From: Leadbetterella sp035299025
GTDB taxonomy: Bacteria; Bacteroidota; Bacteroidia; Cytophagales; Spirosomataceae
Reading direction: 5' to 3'
Length of the DNA: 64,000 nt
NCBI GenBank assembly: GCA_035299025.1
Contig: DATGXK010000010.1
Coordinates: 210,230 to 274,229 of the forward strand
Numbering within the stretch: position 1 is the stretch's first letter; every line of letters begins with the position of its first letter. This document shows, piece after piece, positions 52,078 to 59,652 of this stretch. The notes under the pieces were generated by a model. It was not told the DNA's origin. It saw only the letters and a program-made list of their open reading frames with translations, and ran no database searches. The translations under genes and the position numbers were made by a program.

Positions 52078-52734
52078 CTAATCGACGCAAAGACCATCCA
52101 TATCAGGGTCTTTATAAATTCTCTTTTTTTCAATTGTTTTTATATTACCTTTTAAATCGACAAAACTTTTAACAGAATAGTAATAATGGGGTCCACAACC
52201 ATAGCTGTCATAATCGTATGTTAACACTTCATAACCATTATTGAGTTTTTTTGCGTAAGATTTATTTAGTTGTTCAACATAGGTTTCATATCTAAATTTA
52301 ACATCGAAACTATATCTTGGTATTGTTTCTGTGATAATTGAGACATAGGACAAGGCTTCTTTTTCACCATTAATAGGAAGAAAGTAGCTGTCAAATATTT
52401 TTTTATTATCAATTAAAATATATGTAGAATCGATTTTCAAAACAAGATTATTACAACCTGCTATAATTCCACCAGATACTTCGAAACAATTGTTGGTAGA
52501 CTTGCCCAAAAAATCTCTAGATAAAAGAATTGGATAGTTTGGTTCTAAACCGTTGTAGTAAAATGGAGCATCTTCAACGTTTTTAAGATTGAATTGCTTC
52601 TTTATTTTAGAATATTCAGATATATTTATTTTTGAAGGTTTTTCATTTAGTTCCGTTAAAGGATTATCCAAAACTTTAATTTTTGAACAGCCTAAAAGCA
52701 TTAAAATGAAGAGGAAAGAGTACTTTGCCTTCAT
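52078..52734 (-). CDS. Hypothetical lipoprotein
   Basis: This 218-residue protein has a lipobox (LFILMLLGCSK, Cys16) and is otherwise unrecognised. It is rich in Tyr and Asp, and has a Cys pair (ENFCFEVSGG-like segment at about 90 and AGCN) that could form a disulfide. The C-terminus contains DYDSYGCGPHYYYSVKS and ends DPDMDGLCVD. It starts 22 bp after the stop of the hemolysin III gene on the same strand and is probably cotranscribed with it. Confidence 0.65.
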   Translation of the reverse strand: MKAKYSFLFILMLLGCSKIKVLDNPLTELNEKPSKINISEYSKIKKQFNLKNVEDAPFYYNGLEPNYPILLSRDFLGKSTNNCFEVSGGIIAGCNNLVLKIDSTYILIDNKKIFDSYFLPINGEKEALSYVSIITETIPRYSFDVKFRYETYVEQLNKSYAKKLNNGYEVLTYDYDSYGCGPHYYYSVKSFVDLKGNIKTIEKKRIYKDPDMDGLCVD

Positions 52735-52756
52735 AGTTTAATAGTTTTGAAAATTG

Positions 52757-53389
52757 TTAACTCACCACCAAATAAACCGCCACAAAATGAAAAATAGCTG
52801 CAAAGAGTACAAATAGGTGCCAAATGAAGTGATTGTAGGGTATTTTTTGATTTTGATAAAAAATTACCCCTACCAAGTAACTGAGCCCACCTGCTACCAA
52901 GAAATAGAATGGAACATCAGGAATCCTTCCCCAGAAACCTCTGTCAAAAAAGAAAATCATGCATCCTATAAAGATGTAAATCAGGCTGGAAAGTAGTCGG
53001 AAGCGACCTGTGTAAAAAACTTTCTTGATTATGCCCAAGGCTATCAACGACCATTGGACTATAAAAAACGTCTGTGCCGTTTCCGAATCAGTAAACAGAA
53101 TAATAAAGGGAATGTATGTTCCACCTATCAAAAAGAAAATGCTGATATGATCTAAAACCCGAAGAGCTCTTTTAGCAATGGGATTAAAAATAGCATGATA
53201 TAAAGTAGAAAAACTAAAAACCATAAATAAACCCAAGGTGTATGTCGCTGTACCCAATCCAAGGTTATTTATACCCGAGTTTTGAGCTAGGGTAACCAAC
53301 AAAGGCCCAAAAGCTAAAGTCAAAATGACACCGATACCATGTGAAAGTGCGTTCGCAATTTCGGTTTTTAAAAGCCTCTCGTTTTCCAA
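52757..53389 (-). CDS. Hemolysin III family (PAQR) membrane protein
   Basis: The 210-residue protein has seven transmembrane segments and the PAQR/hemolysin III signature: ALSHGIG near the start, FSTLYHAIF, LDHISIFFLIGGTYIPF and HFIWHLFVLFAAIFHFVAVY near the end, in which Ser, His and Asp residues bind a metal in PAQR proteins. Bacterial members have unclear roles in membrane lipid balance. Its start is 2 bp from the argB stop, so it is cotranscribed with argB. Confidence 0.93.
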   Translation of the reverse strand: MENERLLKTEIANALSHGIGVILTLAFGPLLVTLAQNSGINNLGLGTATYTLGLFMVFSFSTLYHAIFNPIAKRALRVLDHISIFFLIGGTYIPFIILFTDSETAQTFFIVQWSLIALGIIKKVFYTGRFRLLSSLIYIFIGCMIFFFDRGFWGRIPDVPFYFLVAGGLSYLVGVIFYQNQKIPYNHFIWHLFVLFAAIFHFVAVYLVVS

Positions 53390-53391
53390 GT

Positions 53392-54171
53392 TTAGAGTGT
53401 TATTTTGGTTCCAGCATTCCTAGTTTCAAGTGCGTTTTCAAGTTCGTCCGCATGACAAATCGTAACTTGACTTACCCCGTTTCTTAGCGAAGCAAAGGCA
53501 TTGTCGAGCTTCGGAATCATTCCTTCATAAATCACACCTTGATTTTTGAAAGATTCATAGTTGGCAGGATTTAATTCACTTATCACCGAATCTTCATTTT
53601 CGGGGTCAGACAAAACCCCTTTTTTCTCGAAACAATAAACCAAGTTTGTAGGCAATAATGAAGACAAACCAGTAGCCACAGCCGAAGCTTGGGTGTCGGC
53701 ATTGGTATTTAGCATATCGCCGTTCATATCGAATGTTAAGGGAGCAAAAACAGGAACAATGTCAGCGTCTAGCAGTGACTTTATAAATAGAGCATTAACT
53801 TCCAAAATATCCCCAACAAAACCATAATCGATGGTTTTTACAGGTCGTTTTTGTGCAAGTATCGATTTGCCATCCGCACCGGTAAGCCCGATGGCATTAC
53901 AGTGATTGGCTTGAAGTTTAGCGACAATTTGCTTATTGACCAAACCTCCATATACCATAGTCACCACATCTCTCATGGCTTCGTCAGTTATACGGCGGCC
54001 TTCTACCATTTTGGTTTGTATGCCTAAGTCCTTTGCTATTTTCGTAGCTATCTTACCACCGCCATGAATCAGTATTTTTGGTCCTTTAATTTTTGCGAAA
54101 TCACTTAAAAAGGCTGCCAGCTTTTCGGGGTTATCAATCACATTTCCCCCGATTTTTACGATGTTTACCAA
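53392..54171 (-). CDS. argB: N-acetyl/N-acyl-glutamate kinase
   Basis: The protein (259 aa) is ArgB, with VKIGGNVIDNPEKL, ILIHGGGKIATKI, EGRRITDEAMRDVV, GLTGADGKS, DYGFVGDILEVN, NTNADTQASAVATGL and GGMIPK-like EGMIPKLDNA. It phosphorylates an N-acylglutamate in arginine synthesis. Other arginine genes are absent here except an ArgE-like deacylase at 47720-48793. It is followed 2 bp later by the hemolysin III gene, and it starts 48 bp after the unknown coiled-coil membrane gene. Confidence 0.94.
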   Translation of the reverse strand: MVNIVKIGGNVIDNPEKLAAFLSDFAKIKGPKILIHGGGKIATKIAKDLGIQTKMVEGRRITDEAMRDVVTMVYGGLVNKQIVAKLQANHCNAIGLTGADGKSILAQKRPVKTIDYGFVGDILEVNALFIKSLLDADIVPVFAPLTFDMNGDMLNTNADTQASAVATGLSSLLPTNLVYCFEKKGVLSDPENEDSVISELNPANYESFKNQGVIYEGMIPKLDNAFASLRNGVSQVTICHADELENALETRNAGTKITL

Positions 54172-54219
54172 AACTTTCTTTTTTCTTACAAAATTGGCTA
54201 ATTTATCTAAAAATCACAT

Positions 54220-55584
54220 TCAATTTTCGTTAAAAGAATTGGTTATTGCTTTTCTAAGAGCCTGGTGAGGTCTCAAGCCATTGGTTTTATAGGTTCTTGG
54301 CGTTCTATCTCCAGAATCTTCTCGACTTTGTTTTATTTTATCGAGCATATATTTGCGGTAACTCTCCAAATCTTCTGCTGAAAGATTCTCCCTGTTGGTG
54401 TTGCCACTTTCGTAGCCTTCATTATAGGTGCTTACTCTGGCAGATTCTATCGCTAACTTTATTTTTTCGTTTATGGCTAAAAGCTCGCCTTCAAGTTTGG
54501 TTTTTTTCTGCGTGAGTTCTTCCAAATTTGGTAATAATTCAAGCTTTTGGTCAGCCAATTCAAGAAGTGATTTGCCTTTAAACCATGGTTTTTTGATTTC
54601 ATTCAGAGCCTTGGTTTTCTTTCTAATTTGCCTGTTTGCACTGTTTATGACAGGGTTATACTGAAACCACCGTTTCCAATAAACTTGCAAGACGGGGAAA
54701 GCAATTCCCAAACAGATAGCTCCTGCGATGGCAAACAATACACCACTCAAAACAAATGACCAAAGTGCCCAAGGGCTATTCACAAGTTTCTGATTTAGAG
54801 TATCATACTCTCTAAGTTTTTGTTCGATTTTCTGAGTTAAAACGGGATTTTCAACCGTTTGTCCTCCTGAAATCAAAGGTGTCGCCTCCATTTGAAGCGA
54901 CTTTATTTCTCTGTTTATGGCCTCTTTTAATTTGTCGGTTTTGTAAGCTTCATATCTGAACCAACCTAAAATAGACAAGGTTCCGATGGATATAATAACC
55001 AAGATCAGTTGAAAATAGCCATGGGCTTTTTTCGACGAAGTACTAAGCTGTGTCAGATAAGGTTGCTCAATAATTCGTTCGTAGGCCGGTTTTAGCAAGA
55101 TTGAAACTCCAGCCAAACCGAATGCAAATGCCCAAGCTTCAAAAGTGTTTCTGATATTGAGGGCATAGGCTACTATTTCGTGTGAAATAATCAAATCGCC
55201 AAAAATAAAAGTGATACCAGCTGCCAGATAGATAATGCCAGCTAGCATAGGATAAGGCGACTGATTCTGCTTTTTGAGTTCTTTTATTTCTTCTATTCTA
55301 TGCTTTTTCTCAGAAATTTCATATTCTAGCTGGGCAGTTAAATGATTTTGCTCTTCATATTCGGTCAAAATCTCTTGTTTTTCTTTCAGAATTTCCAACT
55401 TTTCTGTTCTCGAACCTTCCAGAGTGGCTTTGGTTTCATCCAAATCCCTAGTGATGATTTCTTTGTTTCCAATCAACCAATCAAGGCTCACTTCACTAGA
55501 TAAATACCCTTCGTAATTCGCCCTTTCAACGTTATCTATTCCGTTTTCAAAACCTTTTTCAAAATCCTCGGTGTTTTGCTTCAT
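54220..55584 (-). CDS. Coiled-coil membrane protein A (unknown)
   Basis: I do not recognise this 454-residue protein. An N-terminal soluble part contains a long charged coiled coil (about 40-110, with repeated Glu/Lys/Leu as in EYEEQNHLTAQLEYEISEKK), followed by four membrane segments (near 118-140, 150-175, 190-212 and 270-295) and another charged helical region (about 310-400), ending in a basic tail with GLRPHQALRKAITNSF. No catalytic motif is seen. Its start overlaps the stop of the upstream gene as ATGA. The layout, coiled coil, four membrane segments, coiled coil, is the same as in its partner. The two probably form one complex that spans the inner membrane. Confidence 0.75.
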   Translation of the reverse strand: MKQNTEDFEKGFENGIDNVERANYEGYLSSEVSLDWLIGNKEIITRDLDETKATLEGSRTEKLEILKEKQEILTEYEEQNHLTAQLEYEISEKKHRIEEIKELKKQNQSPYPMLAGIIYLAAGITFIFGDLIISHEIVAYALNIRNTFEAWAFAFGLAGVSILLKPAYERIIEQPYLTQLSTSSKKAHGYFQLILVIISIGTLSILGWFRYEAYKTDKLKEAINREIKSLQMEATPLISGGQTVENPVLTQKIEQKLREYDTLNQKLVNSPWALWSFVLSGVLFAIAGAICLGIAFPVLQVYWKRWFQYNPVINSANRQIRKKTKALNEIKKPWFKGKSLLELADQKLELLPNLEELTQKKTKLEGELLAINEKIKLAIESARVSTYNEGYESGNTNRENLSAEDLESYRKYMLDKIKQSREDSGDRTPRTYKTNGLRPHQALRKAITNSFNEN

Positions 55585-56639
55585 TCTCCTATCATATTTT
55601 TGATTTGACTGCTATTCAATTTCTGCTTGTAATTTTTTGCAAGATTGTACTCGCTCATGAACACGTTCACTATGGCTTCTTTTTCTGCATTTATTTTGGC
55701 CATCTGAGCCTCTATTTCATTGAGATCAGGCAATATTTTCCATTTTTCTATACGTATTTTCTCTATTTCAAGGCTAATTTCTTCCTTTTTAAATTGCCAA
55801 TCGGTGTTTACTTTTTTCTTGTCGCCTCTGATGTTTAGGTTTTGATTGAGTGCTCGTAGTTCATATTTCAGCCTAGCAATACTTCCCAAAAGTATTTTGC
55901 CAGAAATCATAAACGCAAAAAAGGTAAAAAGCAAAAATGCCAAAGATTTGTAAAGCGGAAGAGCTTCATAAACCTGTACAAAGACAAAAATAGAAGCGGC
56001 CAAGGGCATTCCAAACTCCTCTAAGAGCCTTTTCCAGGTCAGTTTGGAGTCGTTATGTATCACTGCTACCGGGTTATACAGGCTGAACATTCCCGTCAAG
56101 AAAACTCCCCAAGCTATCCATTGGTGGTTTTCGGGGAAGGAAGTTTTTAATCCTTCGTCTATCAAATAATAGTTGCCGGCACACATTCCAACGGACAAAA
56201 GCAGACCCACAGCTACTCTGAAAAGGTTTTCTTCCTTAGATTCTTGTTCGATAGCCAATTTAGATTTCTGCTCAATTGCTAAAATCTCTTCGTTTTGTTT
56301 TTCAATGAATAGATTCAGTTCCCCGATTCTTTCAGACAATTCCTCTCGTTTTTGCTTTAAACCAGAAGCTTTTTTCTGAAAAATTGAATCTATAATTTTA
56401 AGTTTTTCCTCGGGTTTTGTGTCAGAAAGTCCGAAAATCACCCCTTCGTCTCGCAAAGCATCTTCATTGCTAAGCCAGTAAGGGAATTCTTCGTCCTCGT
56501 TGATGAGTTCTTGTATATTTTGTTTGGGGAAAGCCACCATTTCAGTACTTACGATGTCCGTGGCTGGCATCTCAATCATTTCTGAATTTTCGGTCTTATT
56601 TTTTGAAAATAAGTTTTTTAACCAATCTACAAAAGGCAT
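55581..56639 (-). CDS. Coiled-coil membrane protein B (unknown)
   Basis: The 352-residue protein begins with an amphipathic segment (PFVDWLKNLFSKNK), followed by an acidic linker with FPYWLSNEDALRDEG, a charged coiled coil (about 78-140), four membrane segments (near 142-163, 175-195, 208-228 and 233-255) and a C-terminal coiled coil with short linkers. I do not recognise the family. It is the first gene of a pair; its TGA overlaps the ATG of protein A, which has the same layout. The ATG at 56639 was chosen because an upstream start would add an unlikely leader. It is divergent from the alpha/beta hydrolase gene. Confidence 0.75.
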   Translation of the reverse strand: MPFVDWLKNLFSKNKTENSEMIEMPATDIVSTEMVAFPKQNIQELINEDEEFPYWLSNEDALRDEGVIFGLSDTKPEEKLKIIDSIFQKKASGLKQKREELSERIGELNLFIEKQNEEILAIEQKSKLAIEQESKEENLFRVAVGLLLSVGMCAGNYYLIDEGLKTSFPENHQWIAWGVFLTGMFSLYNPVAVIHNDSKLTWKRLLEEFGMPLAASIFVFVQVYEALPLYKSLAFLLFTFFAFMISGKILLGSIARLKYELRALNQNLNIRGDKKKVNTDWQFKKEEISLEIEKIRIEKWKILPDLNEIEAQMAKINAEKEAIVNVFMSEYNLAKNYKQKLNSSQIKNMIGE

Positions 56640-56797
56640 TATTTTAGAATTATTTGGGAACACATATAACACAAAGTTTCCTAAAAAATTATAGGCTTGA
56701 CAATATATTTGTGACGAAAGGTGCAATAAATGATTTAAAAACCAAGGTTCGACTTGCTGCTATGTATTATTTTTGTTTTTTCAACAGATATTTGTTT

Positions 56798-57559
56798 ATG
56801 AAATTGTTTTCGAGAAAAGTAGGCGAGGGACAACCTTTTGTGGTGCTTCATGGTGTTTTTGGCTCATCTGACAATCTTTTTACGGTATGCAAAAAAATAG
56901 CAGAAGCCAGATTTGAAGTCCATATTTTAGACGCTCGTAATCACGGCCAATCACCAAGAAGTGAGGAGTTTAACTATGAAGTAATGGCAAATGACTTGAA
57001 TGAGTATCTGCACGAAAACAGCCTTGAAGAACCAATAATAATGGGACACTCCATGGGCGGGAAAACCGTGATGACCTTCGCTCAGAACTATACCAATTTT
57101 TCCAAAATTATTGTTGTAGATATCGCTCCAAGATTTTACCCAACACACCACGATCATATTTTGGCAGGATTGGCCGCCATTGATTTGAGTAAAATCAGTA
57201 GTAGAAAGGAGGCGGAACATATTTTCTCCAACTATGTTTCTGACTTTGGAGAAAAGCAATTTATCCTAAAAAACTTATACCGAACCGAAGAAGGAGGGTT
57301 CGATTGGCGAATAAATATTCCGGTGATAAGCAAGGAAATATACCAGATTGGTGGCGAAATAAACTTGGAAAAAAAAGTAGAAAAGCCAACTTTGCTTATT
57401 AGAGGCTCTGATTCAAGTTATGTTACTGATGCTGATTTTGAAATTTTTCAAGCTTCTTTTACAAATGCAGAATTGGCTACGATTGATGGGGCAAATCATT
57501 GGGTTCATGCTACCAAACCGACGGAATTTATTGAGTGTATTTTGGCTTTTTCGGCCTAG
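56798..57559 (+). CDS. Alpha/beta hydrolase (YbfF-like)
   Basis: The protein (253 aa) is an alpha/beta hydrolase with the nucleophile elbow GHSMGGKT, HGVFGSSDNL near the start, DARNHGQSPRS and the catalytic histidine in GANHWVHATKP. It resembles YbfF-type acyl esterases or thioesterases. The ATG at 56798 begins the family sequence (MKLFSRKVGEGQPFVVLHG). An upstream frame exists but reads through the divergent promoter region. Its stop is 2 bp from the convergent T9SS protein gene. Confidence 0.9.
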   Translation: MKLFSRKVGEGQPFVVLHGVFGSSDNLFTVCKKIAEARFEVHILDARNHGQSPRSEEFNYEVMANDLNEYLHENSLEEPIIMGHSMGGKTVMTFAQNYTNFSKIIVVDIAPRFYPTHHDHILAGLAAIDLSKISSRKEAEHIFSNYVSDFGEKQFILKNLYRTEEGGFDWRINIPVISKEIYQIGGEINLEKKVEKPTLLIRGSDSSYVTDADFEIFQASFTNAELATIDGANHWVHATKPTEFIECILAFSA

Positions 57560-57560
57560 A

Positions 57561-59066
57561 TTATCTCGAAATCAACACCTTACCGTTTTTTTTGTAGGTT
57601 TTATCGCCAATTTGGTAAGTGATTACATATAAGTACTGACCGTTAGGTGCATTTTTTTCTTTTATTTTACCATCCCAAGCCAATTCCTTGCTTTCAATAC
57701 TTTGTACGATTTCACCCAGATTATTAAAGATTTCCAGTTTCTTTATTTCTCCATAAAATCCATCTACTAAAAAAAAACTAAAGGTATTGTTAAGGTTGTC
57801 TTCATTTGGGGTAAAAATATCTGGCACAAATATCAACAAGTCTGGGTCAATAGTGTATTTAAAACTCTCCTTCGCCGTGCAGCCGAAATCATCCTTTATG
57901 TTCAGTTGATATGTAACCTCCCTGGTTGCACTAAAGGTTGGTGAAAAAATACTTGCGTCAGATAGGTTTGTTTGAGGGGACCAAAAATAACTGAATGGAC
58001 CTTGGTTTTTGGGAATTATAGTTATTTCCTGATTAAGTTGAACTTCGGTGTTTATTTGCGGCTGGTCTTCCATTGGAAACAATTCAAATCTTTCGGTTTT
58101 GTTCAAAAGCTCACTTCCACAGACATTAGATAGAACGTTTACGGAACCTGTCATAAAACCCTCTTTGTATACCGTGAAATCTGGATTTTTAAGATTTACC
58201 ATACTTGAATCTCCAAAAGTCCACTGAATATTTAGGTCACTCAATGGAGCATTCGTTTCCAAAACTGGCTTCCACTTGTAAGGATTACAACCCCCAGGTT
58301 TCGAAAATTCTGCCTTGGCATATGGTGTTTCTAGAAGTATGGAGTCGGTGATAGTATAAACGCCATAATCAATACTTACTTTGTAAAATTTACTTTGTTG
58401 TGGCCTTACGGTTATTGATTGCGTGGTTTCTCCTGTTTCCCATTTGATTTTGGGTGAAATTATAGGCGGAATTATGTTGGTTTTACTTTCGATGATGGCC
58501 ACATATTTTTTCTCTCCAGATTCGTCACACCATAGTGGATCCCTCCTGCAGCCTTGTATGGCGTACATGCCTGGGTTGTTTAGCTCATCATTGTTGGGTT
58601 CACCATCAACCCAAAAAGCTCTAGCAAACGAGGCCTTGCTCATCCATTCCCACCCAGAGGCAGGATTAGGCGGGTCATTGAAGTTTTTAGCCTTTGGATT
58701 TTGAACGAAGCCGATCCAATGGATGTCGTTGGGTAGAAGATTAAAAAGAAAATTATTCTTTTGCTCGTCGTTGGCGGTAGCGAGGTGACCGTTCATCATT
58801 TTGGCCATAATTATGGCGTCTTCCACCGTGACTTGTTTACAAGTTTTAAAATAATATAAACCAAATCTTTCATTGAGTTTAGTTACACAAAAGTCAAACG
58901 GATTGAGAGCTTTGTCATTTATTTTGAGTTGCGTGGGTTCGTTTGGACAAACCAAAGTTTTAGAAGCCACAATTAACTGAGCATTGGCCACACGAATACT
59001 AAAAAATGCCACCAAGCCTAAAATCTTAGTGATTATTTGGGTATTTATGTCTTTTGAAATCTTCAT
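57561..59066 (-). CDS. Secreted C-type lectin-domain protein with T9SS type B tail
   Basis: The protein (501 aa) has a signal peptide, a C-type lectin-like domain (about 45-200, with DIHWIGFVQNPKAKNF, GWEWMSKASFARAFWVDGEPNND and WCDESGEKKYVAIIE), a middle part with PKD-like strands (WTFGDSS, SYFWSPQTNLSDASIFSPT), and a C-terminal type B sorting domain (IFTPNEDNLNNTFSFF, IFNNLGEIVQSIES, WDGKIKEKNAPNGQYLYVI, KNGKVLISR). It is exported by the type IX secretion system and held at the surface. A role in binding sugars or cells is likely. Confidence 0.93.
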   Translation of the reverse strand: MKISKDINTQIITKILGLVAFFSIRVANAQLIVASKTLVCPNEPTQLKINDKALNPFDFCVTKLNERFGLYYFKTCKQVTVEDAIIMAKMMNGHLATANDEQKNNFLFNLLPNDIHWIGFVQNPKAKNFNDPPNPASGWEWMSKASFARAFWVDGEPNNDELNNPGMYAIQGCRRDPLWCDESGEKKYVAIIESKTNIIPPIISPKIKWETGETTQSITVRPQQSKFYKVSIDYGVYTITDSILLETPYAKAEFSKPGGCNPYKWKPVLETNAPLSDLNIQWTFGDSSMVNLKNPDFTVYKEGFMTGSVNVLSNVCGSELLNKTERFELFPMEDQPQINTEVQLNQEITIIPKNQGPFSYFWSPQTNLSDASIFSPTFSATREVTYQLNIKDDFGCTAKESFKYTIDPDLLIFVPDIFTPNEDNLNNTFSFFLVDGFYGEIKKLEIFNNLGEIVQSIESKELAWDGKIKEKNAPNGQYLYVITYQIGDKTYKKNGKVLISR

Positions 59067-59156
59067 TTAAGGTTATATCCTTGCTAAAATTATGAAATTT
59101 ATTTCTGTGTTTCAGAATTTTGGTCTTTATTTGAAATAAACTCACGTTATACAAAT

Positions 59157-59576
59157 ATGTTATTTCAAAAAGAAATAAAACTTGCACCTTTTCAAAGAGG
59201 CTTTCACCTTATTACGGACAAAATCCTAAAAGAGTTGGATACCATTCAAAATGTCAAAATTGGTTTTTTGCATGTATTCATTAAACATACTTCTGCGAGC
59301 TTGACCATCAACGAAAACTATGACCCAACAGTAAGAGGAGATTTTGAACGGCATTTTAATGTTTTGTTTCCTGAAAGAGCACCTTATTATCAGCATGATT
59401 ACGAAGGAGACGACGATATGCCGGCACATCTGAAAAGCTCAACGCTAGGTTGCCAAGTAATGATTCCTATTACCAATGGAAAATTAAACCTTGGTATATG
59501 GCAGGGCATCTATCTTTGCGAACACCGAAATCATGATTCTGGAAGAACGTTGGTTTTAACTATCTTGGGTGAATAA
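59157..59576 (+). CDS. YjbQ family thiamine-phosphate synthase-like protein
   Basis: The 139-residue protein matches the YjbQ (UPF0047) family, with the landmarks HTSASLTINENYDPTVRGD, DDMPAHLKSSTLG and GIWQGIYLCEHR. Family members have secondary thiamine-phosphate synthase activity, although the physiological role is uncertain. It is a single gene, convergent with the acylase gene. Confidence 0.94.
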   Translation: MLFQKEIKLAPFQRGFHLITDKILKELDTIQNVKIGFLHVFIKHTSASLTINENYDPTVRGDFERHFNVLFPERAPYYQHDYEGDDDMPAHLKSSTLGCQVMIPITNGKLNLGIWQGIYLCEHRNHDSGRTLVLTILGE

Positions 59577-59618
59577 GTAACTTAGTAAGAGCTTTTATTT
59601 TCGCTACTATGCACAGCC

Positions 59619-59642
59619 TCTAACCAATAACAAGTAACCAAC
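59619..59642. repeat. A/C-rich simple repeat downstream of acylase gene
   Basis: The bases CTAACCAATAACAAGTAACC, directly after the acylase stop, repeat the AACCAATAAC words of the stretch at 19684-19735. As RNA of the minus strand the sequence reads as TTGGTTA repeats. Confidence 0.35.
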
Positions 59643-59652
59643 ATTAGAGAAA

